Below are positions 49,400-58,712 of a stretch of 64,000 nucleotides of DNA, one piece after another. Origin of the DNA: Propionibacterium sp. (GTDB lineage Bacteria; Actinomycetota; Actinomycetes; Propionibacteriales; Propionibacteriaceae). The stretch is taken from NCBI GenBank assembly GCA_012839035.1, contig DUOB01000004.1, positions 1 through 64,000 on the forward strand, read 5' to 3'. Position 1 is the first letter of the stretch. Each line of letters starts with the position of its first letter. Position numbers and translations under genes: made by a program. Below the pieces are notes generated by a model that was not told where the DNA came from, searched no databases, and saw nothing but the letters and a program-made list of their open reading frames with translations.

Positions 49400-50698
49400 T
49401 CAGCGCCACGTGGTGCGCTGATCGGTTTGTGGTGGGGCGCCCTCGAAATTCATCGAGCCCGAGGCCAGTCGCTGGTCCTGCTGCGAGACGCGCTCGAGAT
49501 AGCCCTTCGACTTCTGGACCTCATGCTCCAGCACCCCGATCGTCTGGGCCATGTTGTCGAGTGCCTGCAACTTGAACTGATCGATCGAATCCATCGTGGC
49601 ATAGATGTTCTGGAACGCGTTCTGCAGTTGGGGCAGGCCCAGGGTGGACTCGGCGGCGCCCTTCTGGATGGCCGCCGAGTTCTGCTTCAGGGCCAGCGAT
49701 GTCTGTTCGATGATGTTCGACGTCGTGGTGTTCAGCGCGGTGATCTGATCGAGGACCAACTTCTGGTTGGTCAGCGCCTGCGACACGATGACGGCAGTCC
49801 GGAGCGCCGACATCGTGGTTGTGGACGCCCGGTCGACTCCCTTGATGAGCTCGAGGTTGTTCTTGATGATGATGTCGATCGCCAGATAGGACTGGATGGA
49901 CACCGCGAGCTGCGTCAGGAGATCCTGGTGCTTCTGCCGGACATAGAACAACACGTCCTGACTCAGTGCCTGGGCCTTGTCCGGATCGGCGATCTCCATC
50001 TCGGCGATCTGTGCTGCGAGCTTCGCGTCCAGCCGCTCCGCGATGTAGATGTATTGGTTGAGCCGGCCCATGGTCGACCACAGGTTCTGCTTCTCCATGT
50101 TGAGCGCGACATTGTCCTTGGTCAGCTCGTCCTTGCCGTTCTGGAGCGCATGGAGCAACCCGTTCAGGTGGGACTGGGCCGACTGATACTTGCGGAAATA
50201 GTCGATGATCTTGTCGCCCATCGGGATCATCCCGAGGAACTTCCGTGTGCCGGTGGCCTGGGAAGGGTCGAGGTCCTCCACGGTGCGCCGCAACTGGAGA
50301 AGGGTCTGACCGATGGTGGATCCCTGGGAGATCCCGCCTTCCTTGAGAGCCTTGACCGGGGCGTTCAACAAGCGGTTCGACGTCTCGGCCGCTTTGCGAA
50401 TGTCGGCGTCCCCCATGTTGCGGACCGCGGTGGCCTGCGCCTCCATCTCCGGAGACTTCGGTTGTGCGGAGGTGAGAGCCGACATGAACGCGTCGACCTT
50501 CTGATCCAGCATCGGCACCTGTTCGGTCTTGACCGGAGGGGCCATCCGTGGGGCTTGGGTCGTGGTCACCGGCGCCGGTGCCGGTGGCGCCTCCAGGGTG
50601 AGGACATTCTCCATCCCGGTCGGTGGGGCGAGTGGTGCCGGCTGGGCAGCACCGGAGCCTCCGGCAGAGTACGACGGGAAGGGCGGTTGGTTGCTCAT
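49400..50698 (-). CDS. TelA-family (toxic anion resistance) protein
   Basis: 432 residues, first gene of the operon, with GAGGAC before ATG 50698. After a Pro-rich start of about 60 residues the TelA domain runs to about 405: GSTIGQTLLQLRRTVEDLDPSQ, RKFLGMIPMGDKIIDYFRKYQSAQSHLNGLLHALQNGKDEL, YVRQKHQDLLTQLAVSIQSYLAIDIIIKNN and TTTTMSALRTAVIVSQAL. TelA proteins are long helical bundles linked to tellurite and envelope stress; their mechanism is unknown. They are often encoded with VWA, phosphatase and kinase genes, as here. Confidence 0.92.
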   Translation of the reverse strand: MSNQPPFPSYSAGGSGAAQPAPLAPPTGMENVLTLEAPPAPAPVTTTQAPRMAPPVKTEQVPMLDQKVDAFMSALTSAQPKSPEMEAQATAVRNMGDADIRKAAETSNRLLNAPVKALKEGGISQGSTIGQTLLQLRRTVEDLDPSQATGTRKFLGMIPMGDKIIDYFRKYQSAQSHLNGLLHALQNGKDELTKDNVALNMEKQNLWSTMGRLNQYIYIAERLDAKLAAQIAEMEIADPDKAQALSQDVLFYVRQKHQDLLTQLAVSIQSYLAIDIIIKNNLELIKGVDRASTTTMSALRTAVIVSQALTNQKLVLDQITALNTTTSNIIEQTSLALKQNSAAIQKGAAESTLGLPQLQNAFQNIYATMDSIDQFKLQALDNMAQTIGVLEHEVQKSKGYLERVSQQDQRLASGSMNFEGAPPQTDQRTTWR

Positions 50699-50851
50699 CT
50701 TGTCCTCACGTCAGGTCAGGGTGGAGGTCACGGTCAGTGAGCGGGAAAACACCCGCTGGCACACGTCAATCTACCCGCCGCCCGGGGGCAGGGCACCCGA
50801 ACCCACCCCGGCGTCCCCCCGACTCGTCAGCAGCGAAACCACCTCGGCAGC

Positions 50852-51487
50852 TCACTCTGCGAGCGGAAAGCCGCGTACGCCACGCCACGCAAGAGTGGAG
50901 ATCAGCGCACTCGCTTCCTGGGCCGAGAGTTCGTCACGCAATTCGCCCACCCAATAGCGTGCGCCCACCTGGGCCAGTCCGACGAGGGAAATGCCCAGCA
51001 ACCGGGCTCGCTCCGGAGGCATGCGGGTGTCGTGGGCGATCGACTGGCCGATGGCCTCCGCGAGATCGCGGTGGGCTTTCCAGATCCGCTTGGACACCTG
51101 GGCATCGCCGATGAGATCGGACTCGAAGACGAACCGGAACGACTTGCCGGCCTGTGCCACGAACTCATAGAAGCTGCCCAAGGCGGCGTTCACCCGTTCG
51201 GAGTTGTTGGTCGAGCCTGCAATGGCCGCACGCACCAACTCGACGATCTCTTCACTCGCCCGGTCGACGAGAGCGAGATAGAGGTCAAGCTTGGACGGGA
51301 AATGTTGATAGAGGACCGGTTTGGAGACTCCGGCGGCTTCGGCGATGTCGTCCATGGCCGCGTTGTGATAGCCCTTGTCCGCGAAGACCTCCCCGGCCAC
51401 CTCCAACAACTGCAGGCGCCGCTGGTCGCGCGGCATCCGCGTGGGGCGTCCGGCCGCGCCGTTGCTCGCCGGGACGGGATCGGTCAT
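50852..51487 (-). CDS. TetR-family transcription regulator
   Basis: 211 residues. The N-terminal HTH is RRLQLLEVAGEVFADKGYHNAAMDDIAEAAGVSKPVLYQHFPSKLDLYLALVD. The remainder is the ligand-binding/dimer domain with FYEFVAQAGKSFRFVFESDLIGD. It resembles mycobacterial Rv3208, which is encoded beside the DUF3107 gene and near adnAB. The regulated genes and ligand are unknown; the start of the telA operon lies 153 bases downstream on the same strand. Confidence 0.92.
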   Translation of the reverse strand: MTDPVPASNGAAGRPTRMPRDQRRLQLLEVAGEVFADKGYHNAAMDDIAEAAGVSKPVLYQHFPSKLDLYLALVDRASEEIVELVRAAIAGSTNNSERVNAALGSFYEFVAQAGKSFRFVFESDLIGDAQVSKRIWKAHRDLAEAIGQSIAHDTRMPPERARLLGISLVGLAQVGARYWVGELRDELSAQEASALISTLAWRGVRGFPLAE

Positions 51488-51602
51488 TTTCAGGACATTA
51501 CCGGTGAGTCACCTTTATATCCAGATCGATCGTGGAAGCGGCAGGAGCGTGTCGCAAGCCCGGTGATGGTCCCCGGGGCGGGGCGCGGGGCGTACCAGGG
51601 AA

Positions 51603-51646
51603 GAAAAAACTCACCGGCGACCCCGCAGAGGGAGCCGCCGGTGAGT
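51603..51646 (-). terminator. Intrinsic terminator of the cold-shock gene
   Basis: Perfect 11-bp stem ACTCACCGGCG (51609-51619) with CGCCGGTGAGT (51636-51646), 16-base loop, then on the minus strand a run of Ts (51609-51604). It lies 60 bases beyond the csp stop and before tetR. Confidence 0.88.
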
Positions 51647-51705
51647 TGTGTCAGGGGGATTTCTGTCCCGGGTCCGGCGTCAGCCGGGGGACGACCCGGG
51701 GTGGA

Positions 51706-51915
51706 TCAGAGAGGCCGCACCTTGTCGGCCTGAGGGCCCTTCGGGCCCTGAGTGGTCTCGAACTCCACGCGCTGACCCTCGTCGAGAGACTTGTAGCCCG
51801 TGGTTTCGATCGCGCTGAAGTGAACGAACACGTCGTCATCCGGTCCGCCGCCGTCGACTGCGATGAAGCCGTAGCCCTTTTCGGCGTTGAACCACTTGAC
51901 GGTTCCCTGTGCCAT
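51706..51915 (-). CDS. Cold-shock domain protein
   Basis: 69 residues from ATG 51915 with AAGGAAG upstream. RNP1 is KGYGFIAV and RNP2 is VFVHFSAI, within [20 protein letters not shown] and [20 protein letters not shown]. It binds single-stranded RNA and DNA and melts secondary structure. The leader region between it and adnA includes a 6-6-6 inverted repeat at 52034-52051. Confidence 0.95.
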   Translation of the reverse strand: MAQGTVKWFNAEKGYGFIAVDGGGPDDDVFVHFSAIETTGYKSLDEGQRVEFETTQGPKGPQADKVRPL

Positions 51916-52033
51916 ATCTTTCTCTTCCTTGTTGCTCCGGACCCGACAAACCGCAGGGCCCACACTGCTGAGCAATCCGAGGGGCGGTTGGCTGCACCCG
52001 CACGGAAACCCGTGAACAGTGGGTCAACCCTCT

Positions 52034-52051
52034 CACAACATGCGAGTTGTG
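52034..52051. repeat. Inverted repeat in the cspA-adnA intergenic region
   Basis: CACAAC at 52034-52039 and GTTGTG at 52046-52051 form a perfect inverted repeat with a six-base spacer. It lies about 120 bases upstream of the csp start and 130 bases before adnA, so it may be an operator for either divergent gene. No regulator can be named. Confidence 0.4.
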
Positions 52052-52183
52052 GGAACCGCCCCGGCACCCATGTCTATAAAACTGCACTCATGAGCTTCTC
52101 AGCGGGCGGCTGCGGTGGACGGAGTCGCTGAGATTGTCGGAGGGGTCTGCTTGGCTGGGTCGAGGATGCAGAACGGGAGAAGC

Positions 52184-55100
52184 ATGACGGGATTCACCTT
52201 GCAGCGCGGGGTCCGGACGGAGCAGCCCGCTCCGGACCTGAGCGCCGACCAGGCAACGGTGGTGGAACACGAGCGTGGGCCGCTGCTGGTGCTTGCCGGA
52301 CCAGGGACCGGGAAGACGACGACCCTGGTCGAGGCTGTGGTGCGGAGGATTGAGAGAGCCGGGGAATCCGGTCGTACGCGGACTCCGCTCGTGCTCACCT
52401 TTTCGCGGCGTGCCGCGGCTGACCTGCGGGTGCGCATCACCCAGCGGCTCGGCCGGCCCACGGCCACCCCCTTGGCGATGACCTATCACGCGTTCTGTTT
52501 CGCCCTGCTGCGCCGTTTCGGACCGATGGTCGATCACGGTCCGGGGTGGCGGGTCCTGACGGCGCCGGAGCAGGAGTTTCGCGTGCGCGAGACGCTTGCC
52601 GGTCTCGATCCGCAACAGCACGATTGGCCCGCATCGGTGGCCGGCGCGCTGGGGACCAGGGCGTTCGCGAGTGAGATTCGAGCCGTGCTGGCGCGGACCC
52701 GTCAGCTCGGTCTCGATCCGGAGGATCTGGTCCGGGTGGGGGAGGAGGCCGGACGGCCGGAGTGGGCGGGAGTCGGCCGCTTCATGTCGGAATACCTGGA
52801 CATTCTCGACTTCGAACAGGTGCTGGACTATCCCGAACTCGTGCACCGGTGCCGGATCCTCCTGACCGATCCGGCCATCAGGGAACCGCTGAGAGCGGAG
52901 TTCGATGGCTTCTTCCTCGACGAATATCAGGACGTCGACGTTGCGCAGACCCAATTGGTCGCCGAACTGGCCGGTCCGGGGGCGTTGGTCGTGGCGTTCG
53001 GCGACCCGGATCAATCGATCTATGGGTTCCGCGGATCGCAGGCCCGGGGCATCCTGGATTTTCCCGATCTGTTCCGGACCGCCCGGGACGAACCTGCCCC
53101 GGTGCATGCGCTGGGGACGACGTGGCGCTTCGGGAGCCGGATCGCCCACGCCACCCGGCGAGTGGCCGAACGGCTGCCGCTGGCGCGACCGCTCCCGGCC
53201 GAGCTTCGTCGAGCCTTCCGCGACCCTCAGCCACATCCGGGCGCAGGGCGCGGCCGGGTCGAGGTGCGAATCCACGAATCCGTTGGAGCCGAGGCAGAGC
53301 AAGTCGCCCAATTGCTCAGGCATGCGCACCTGCGAGATGGCTTTGCCTGGGACGACATGGCCGTCCTGGTGCGGTCCGGGCGGCGCAATCTGCCGGCCCT
53401 GTCGCGAGCTCTCACCGCCGCTGGTGTGCCCCTCGAGGTCGCCGGGGACGAGATCGCGCTCTCGGCCGAGCCTGCTGTGCGTCCGCTTCTGCTCGCCCTG
53501 CAAATCGCGCTTCAACCTGCTGGACCGGATGTTGACCAGGCGGCCCGTCTGGTCGTGTCCCCCCTGGGGGGTTTGGACAGTCTCGGCGTACGCAGGCTCG
53601 GCCGGACCCTCCGGGCTGCGGAACGGGCCGAGCTGGCGGGTGCGGGCCTTCCGGAACTGTCCGGAGAATTGATCAGGAGGGCCCTGGCCGAGCCGGATTG
53701 GCTTGCGGACTGTCGTGCCACGGTGGGCGAGGATCATCCCGAGCTGGCGCGGGTGACGGAGCTCGTCGGGTTGCTCTCGGCCGTCCGGGGCCGGATCGCG
53801 GAGGGCGGCACCGCCGAGGAGGTGCTGTGGACGGCCTGGGCCGGGACCGATTGGCCGGAGCGGCTGCGCCGGGAGGCACTGCGTGGCGGGGACGGCGGCC
53901 GACGGGCCGACCGGGATCTTGACGCGGTGTGCGGACTGTTCGACGTCGCATCCCGGGCCGAAGAGCTGGTGGGGGCCCGGGGTGTGCGGGCGTTTCTCGC
54001 TGAGGTCGAAGCACAGCAAATTCCGGCGGACACCCGGCGGGAGGCCGATGTCCGGGGGCGCGGCGTGCGGCTGATGACTGCCCATCGCGCCAAGGGACTG
54101 GAATGGCGCTTGGTTGTGGTGGCATCGGTCCAGGAAGGCGTCTGGCCTGATCTTCGAGTGCGGGGGTCGCTCCTGGATGCCGACCGTTTGGGGCGGACAG
54201 GGGTCTCCCAGGGGGTGGGATTGACCGACCCCCTTCCGGTGTCCGCCCGGCTCGCTGAGGAGCGACGACTCTTCTATGTCGCCTGCACTCGAGCGACGGA
54301 GCACTTGGTGGTCTGCGCCGTGGAGGGCACCGAGGGGGAGGGCGACCAGCCATCGCGGTTCATCACCGATCTCGGCGTGCAACCTCGGATCATGCAGGGC
54401 CGTCCGGCCCGTCCGCTGACGCTGTCCGCGCTCGTGGGGGAGCTGCGCAGGATCAGCGTGGACCCGGAGGCGAGCCCCACGCTGCGCGATGCGGCAGCGA
54501 TCCGCCTCGCCCGACTGGCAGACGCCGTGGATGACGACGATCGGCCGTTGGCGCCGGCCGCGGACCCGTCCACCTGGTGGGGATTGCGCGCCAGCACCGC
54601 GGCTGAGGTGCCGGTTCTGCCGGCCCACGAGCCCGTCCGAATCTCCGGATCAGCACTGGGCGGCCTGCTCGCCTGTCCTCGGCAGTGGTTCCTCAGTCGC
54701 CGAGCCGCAGCGGAGCCCGCGCGGCGCGCGGCAGCCGGCACCGGTGATCTCCTGCACGTCCTGATCCGACATGCGGCCGAGGAAGGGATCCCGGCCACGG
54801 ATCTCATCGAAGAGCTCGACATGGTGTGGCACCGCCTGGGATTCGAAGCGGCCTATCTGTCCGCCGTCGAGCGTGCGGATGCCGAGTCGATGGTGGAGCG
54901 CTATGTGAACTGGGCGCAGGCCCACGACCATCGCGCCGTGCTCGGGGTGGAGGTGCCCTTTGCCGTGCAGATCGACGTGGCAGGAGATCGGGTAGTCCTG
55001 ACAGGTTCGGTCGACCGTCTCGAGGTCTCACCCGCGGGACTGCACGTCGTTGACTTCAAGACTGGCCGGACAATTCCCGACAGACGATCGGTCGCCACCC

Positions 55101-55450
55101 ACGAGCAGTTGGGGGTCTATCAGCTCGCCGCCTCTGCGGGAGCCTTCGATGAACTGGCCCCCGGGGAGCGCCGAGTGGCCGGCGCCGAGCTCGTCTATCT
55201 GCGGCTGCAGGAGACCGCGGATCCGCCTTTCCCCAAAGCATTCCCGCAGGCTCCCCTGCAGGAGGTGCCGCATGTCCTTGAGGATCCACCGTCGGTCCAC
55301 GAGACCTATCCGACCTGGGTCCACGCACGGCTCGCCGAGGCAGTGCGAATCGTGCGGGCGGAAGAGTTCGTCGCGAAGGTCGGGCCGGCCTGTCGCTGGT
55401 GCTCCTTCGCGGCCAGCTGCCCCACAAAGAGTTCGGAGGTCGTGTCATGA
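52184..55450 (+). CDS. adnA: UvrD-type helicase with RecB-family nuclease, AdnA-like subunit
   Basis: 1088 residues from ATG 52184 (GGGAGAA upstream). Superfamily 1 helicase motifs: Walker A GPGTGKTT at 39-46, FSRRAAADLRVRI, FDGFFLDEYQDVD, FGDPDQSIYGFRG, MTAHRAKGLEWRLVV and LFYVACTRATEHL. The C-terminal nuclease has GSVDRLE and VVDFKTG, plus a Cys in LLACPRQWF and CRWCSFAASC at the end, the four-Cys pattern of an iron-sulphur cluster as in AddB and Cas4. With AdnB it forms the actinobacterial double-strand-break resection machine. The stop overlaps the adnB start (ATGA). Confidence 0.92.
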   Translation: MTGFTLQRGVRTEQPAPDLSADQATVVEHERGPLLVLAGPGTGKTTTLVEAVVRRIERAGESGRTRTPLVLTFSRRAAADLRVRITQRLGRPTATPLAMTYHAFCFALLRRFGPMVDHGPGWRVLTAPEQEFRVRETLAGLDPQQHDWPASVAGALGTRAFASEIRAVLARTRQLGLDPEDLVRVGEEAGRPEWAGVGRFMSEYLDILDFEQVLDYPELVHRCRILLTDPAIREPLRAEFDGFFLDEYQDVDVAQTQLVAELAGPGALVVAFGDPDQSIYGFRGSQARGILDFPDLFRTARDEPAPVHALGTTWRFGSRIAHATRRVAERLPLARPLPAELRRAFRDPQPHPGAGRGRVEVRIHESVGAEAEQVAQLLRHAHLRDGFAWDDMAVLVRSGRRNLPALSRALTAAGVPLEVAGDEIALSAEPAVRPLLLALQIALQPAGPDVDQAARLVVSPLGGLDSLGVRRLGRTLRAAERAELAGAGLPELSGELIRRALAEPDWLADCRATVGEDHPELARVTELVGLLSAVRGRIAEGGTAEEVLWTAWAGTDWPERLRREALRGGDGGRRADRDLDAVCGLFDVASRAEELVGARGVRAFLAEVEAQQIPADTRREADVRGRGVRLMTAHRAKGLEWRLVVVASVQEGVWPDLRVRGSLLDADRLGRTGVSQGVGLTDPLPVSARLAEERRLFYVACTRATEHLVVCAVEGTEGEGDQPSRFITDLGVQPRIMQGRPARPLTLSALVGELRRISVDPEASPTLRDAAAIRLARLADAVDDDDRPLAPAADPSTWWGLRASTAAEVPVLPAHEPVRISGSALGGLLACPRQWFLSRRAAAEPARRAAAGTGDLLHVLIRHAAEEGIPATDLIEELDMVWHRLGFEAAYLSAVERADAESMVERYVNWAQAHDHRAVLGVEVPFAVQIDVAGDRVVLTGSVDRLEVSPAGLHVVDFKTGRTIPDRRSVATHEQLGVYQLAASAGAFDELAPGERRVAGAELVYLRLQETADPPFPKAFPQAPLQEVPHVLEDPPSVHETYPTWVHARLAEAVRIVRAEEFVAKVGPACRWCSFAASCPTKSSEVVS

Positions 55451-58400
55451 CCGGGCTGACCAGCGTTGTCCGCAAGCGCCTCACCGATCGGCGCGAACTG
55501 AACGATGCGCTCGGCATTCCCTTCTCCGAGCAGCAGCTGGATGCGATCACGGCCCCGTTGGAGCCGGGAGTGATCATCGCGGGTGCCGGTTCGGGCAAGA
55601 CGACGGTGATGGCCGCGCGCGTGGTGTGGCTGGTTGGCACCGGAGTCGTCAGACCGGAACAGGTGCTGGGGCTGACGTTCACCCGCAAAGCTGCCGGCGA
55701 GCTGTCGGGACGGATTCGCTCTGCTCTGATCCAGGCCGGTGTGCTGGATACCGAGGGTGTCGACGAAGCCGGAGAACAGGTGGTGATGACTTATGACGCC
55801 TTCGCTGCGCGCCTCGTCTCCGAGCATGGCCTGCGCATCGGAGTGGACGGAGATCAACTGTTGATCTCCGGCGCCACGCGATATCGGTTGGCCAGCAGGG
55901 TGGTGGCCAACGCGGCCGGACCCTTCGAATCGTTGTCGAGGCTGCGGCCGGCGACCCTGGCGGAGCGTGTGCTCAAGCTGGACGCGGAGTTGCAGGCTCA
56001 TCTGGTCGATCGGGACGCTCTCGATCGCCACGCCCGACAGTGGCTGCTGGCCTGGGCGGAAGCACCGCTCACACGAGCCAAGAAGCCCTATGCGGATGTG
56101 CGCAGTGCTCAGGCTGCGCTGGGCGAGCGACTCGAGCTGGCGAGTCTCGTGGCCGATTATCAGGAGCTGAAACACCGCCTTGGCGTGGTCGAGTTCGCCG
56201 ACCAGATGGCTGTGGCAGCGCGTCTGGTTCAACAGGTCCCGGAGGTCGCGGTGCTGGTCCGTGACCAGTTCAGGGTCGTGCTCCTGGATGAATACCAGGA
56301 CACCTCAGCGGCACAGGCGGCTCTGCTCCAGGGCCTGTTCTCCGGCCCGGACGCAGCACATGGCCGGGGTCATCCGGTTACGGCGGTGGGGGACCCGTGC
56401 CAGGCCATTTATGGCTGGCGGGGGGCCGCCGCAAGCAACATCCTGCAATTCGTCACCGATTTCCCGGGCCGGGATGGTTTTCCCGCCCAGAGCTTCGCGC
56501 TCACCGTCAACCGCCGCTCGGGTCACCGCATCCTGGAAGTGGCGAACCAACTGGCGGCAGGACTGCGAGGAGATCCGGTCCTGGCGGAGGCCGCAGGGGA
56601 CAGCATCCTGGTCGCGCCCGCCGGCGCGCCGGCCGGAGAAGTCTCGTCCGCAACGTTCGACACATGGTCCGAGGAACTCGTCTGGGTGGCGGATCGTGTG
56701 GTCGGAGCCCGCACGGAGGGACAGGTGGAGGCATGGTCCGACATCGCTGTGCTGACCCGACGCAATGCCGACATCGGCGGGATCTACGGCGAACTGACCA
56801 GCAGGGACGTCCCCGTGGAGATCGTGGGGCTGGGGGGCCTGCTGAATCTGCCGGAGGTCCGTGACGTCGTCGCCACACTCCGCGTCCTGGATGACGTCAC
56901 TGCCAATCCAGAACTGTTGCGTCTGCTGGCCGGCCCCCGGTGGGGCATCGGCCCCCGGGACCTCGCGCTGCTCGGACAGCGCGCCCGGGACATGGCTCGT
57001 TATCGGGACAGCGACGAGGCGGTGAGCGACGCATTGCTGGCAGCGCTGGAAGGGGCGGTCGCGGAGATCGACCCGACGGAGGTCATCAGTCTTCTGGACG
57101 CCGTCACCGACCCTGGCATGCTGCCCTACTCGCCCGAGGCCCGGGAGAGGTTCGCCGCATTCGCGACCGAACTTGCGGATCTGCGGGCGCACGCCGACGA
57201 ACCCGTTCTCGACCTGACCAGACGAGTCATCGCCACCCTCGGGCTGGATGTTGAGCTCGTGGCCACGCCGCATTTCGCACGCATCGCACGACGCAACCAG
57301 TTGGCGGTTTTCGTGGACGCGGTGGCGGATTACGTCGATGTGGACGGTGACGCCTCCCTGGGCGGCTTGCTGGCCTATCTCCAGGCCGAGGAGGAACAGG
57401 GGACCGGGCTCGACCAGGCGACCCCCTCGGACAGCGATTCCGTGAAGCTCCTCACCGTGCACAAGGCGAAAGGGCTCGAATGGACAATGGTCTTTCTGCC
57501 CGCCCTGGTGAAGGGAGTCTTCCCGTCGGATCGCGTGACCGACAATTGGCTGCGTCGAGCCGACGCGGTGCCGGCCGATCTGCGTGGGGATGCGGAATCG
57601 ATTCCCCAGGTGTCGGATGCCAGCAAGGACGGGATCGCCGCTTATGCCGCGGCCCTCAAGCAGGACCAGCGCCACGCAGAGGACCGCCTGGGCTATGTGG
57701 CGGTGACCCGGGCCAAACGTTTCCTCATCGGCAGCGCCCACCGATGGCGTCCGGACACCGTCAGACCCCGGGAACTGTCGCCCTACCTGACCGCCATCCA
57801 GACGGAAGCAGAGATTCAGGGCCGCGTGCTCGCGACCGCGCCCCAGCCGGAGCCGGGGCAGGTCAATCCACTTCAGGTGGACCCGGCCCCCGTCGTCTGG
57901 CCGAGACCGCTGGACCCCGACGCGCAGGCCCGGCGTCACGATGCTGCGCTGGCGGTCGCGGCTGCTCGGGAGCGACGACGGACGTCGGGTGACTACGAGC
58001 TGCCCAACGCTGAGTTCGGCCTGCTCGATGAGGCCGAGACCATTGCCGGATGGGACGACGATGTGGAGCGTCTGCTGGCGGAAGCCCGTGCGGCGCGTCG
58101 GGGCCGGCGCAGCGTACCTCTGCCACACTCGTTGTCCGCCACGGGGCTGCTCACAGCAGCCCGGGACCCGGCAAGTTTCGCCGGGACCCTTATCCGACCC
58201 ATGCCGGAGGCGCCCTCCCCGGCAGCCCGATTCGGGACTCGGTTCCATCAGTGGATCGAGCGGCACTATGCCGCTCATGGGGCTCCCTTGCCGTTGGTCG
58301 ATGCTGATGACTTCCTTGAACGCGACGAGGAACCGGCTGCCGACGACCGGGAGTTCAAGAAGCTGTGCGAGCGCTTCGCCCGTGGAGCCTTTGGGCAGCG

Positions 58401-58707
58401 GGTTCCGCATCGGATGGAAGTGCCGTTCGTGTTGATGATCGACGGACTGGCGCTGCGTGGGCGGATCGATGCCATCTATCGCAGCGCCGATCCGGCCTAT
58501 GACTGGCAGGTGATCGACTGGAAGACCGGCCGTGCCGATGCCACGGACCCCGGACAGCTGGCGCTTTATCGGCGCGCCTGGGCCCAGCTCGAGGGAATAC
58601 CGGAGGACCGCGTCGACGCGGCGTTCTATCTGGTGTGGACGGACGAGGTCGTCCGGCCGAGTCGTTTGCCGGACCCGGCCGACTTGGTGCGCCGGACGTT
58701 AAGGTGA
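55447..58707 (+). CDS. adnB: UvrD-type helicase with RecB-family nuclease, AdnB-like subunit
   Basis: 1086 residues. Walker A GAGSGKTT at 46-53, then GLTFTRKAAGELSGRI, FRVVLLDEYQDTS, VGDPCQAIYGWRGA, LTVHKAKGLEWTMVFLPALVKGVFP and LGYVAVTRAKRFL. The nuclease has GTRFHQWIERHY, RGRIDAIYR near 1006 and VIDWKTG near 1022, with catalytic Asp and Lys in place; it lacks the iron-sulphur cysteines found in the partner. In mycobacteria AdnB is the main translocation motor. The gene order adnA-adnB-nudC agrees. Confidence 0.93.
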   Translation: MTGLTSVVRKRLTDRRELNDALGIPFSEQQLDAITAPLEPGVIIAGAGSGKTTVMAARVVWLVGTGVVRPEQVLGLTFTRKAAGELSGRIRSALIQAGVLDTEGVDEAGEQVVMTYDAFAARLVSEHGLRIGVDGDQLLISGATRYRLASRVVANAAGPFESLSRLRPATLAERVLKLDAELQAHLVDRDALDRHARQWLLAWAEAPLTRAKKPYADVRSAQAALGERLELASLVADYQELKHRLGVVEFADQMAVAARLVQQVPEVAVLVRDQFRVVLLDEYQDTSAAQAALLQGLFSGPDAAHGRGHPVTAVGDPCQAIYGWRGAAASNILQFVTDFPGRDGFPAQSFALTVNRRSGHRILEVANQLAAGLRGDPVLAEAAGDSILVAPAGAPAGEVSSATFDTWSEELVWVADRVVGARTEGQVEAWSDIAVLTRRNADIGGIYGELTSRDVPVEIVGLGGLLNLPEVRDVVATLRVLDDVTANPELLRLLAGPRWGIGPRDLALLGQRARDMARYRDSDEAVSDALLAALEGAVAEIDPTEVISLLDAVTDPGMLPYSPEARERFAAFATELADLRAHADEPVLDLTRRVIATLGLDVELVATPHFARIARRNQLAVFVDAVADYVDVDGDASLGGLLAYLQAEEEQGTGLDQATPSDSDSVKLLTVHKAKGLEWTMVFLPALVKGVFPSDRVTDNWLRRADAVPADLRGDAESIPQVSDASKDGIAAYAAALKQDQRHAEDRLGYVAVTRAKRFLIGSAHRWRPDTVRPRELSPYLTAIQTEAEIQGRVLATAPQPEPGQVNPLQVDPAPVVWPRPLDPDAQARRHDAALAVAAARERRRTSGDYELPNAEFGLLDEAETIAGWDDDVERLLAEARAARRGRRSVPLPHSLSATGLLTAARDPASFAGTLIRPMPEAPSPAARFGTRFHQWIERHYAAHGAPLPLVDADDFLERDEEPAADDREFKKLCERFARGAFGQRVPHRMEVPFVLMIDGLALRGRIDAIYRSADPAYDWQVIDWKTGRADATDPGQLALYRRAWAQLEGIPEDRVDAAFYLVWTDEVVRPSRLPDPADLVRRTLR

Positions 58708-58712
58708 GCTCC

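Noticed and set aside
47518..49575. Plus-strand open frame of 685 codons opposite the AAA+ ATPase gene
   Set aside because: Gly/Arg-rich antisense frame; the minus-strand gene has full AAA+ motifs and a good ribosome-binding site.
52088..54628. Minus-strand open frame of 846 codons opposite adnA
   Set aside because: No recognisable domain, and adnA on the plus strand has complete helicase and nuclease motifs.
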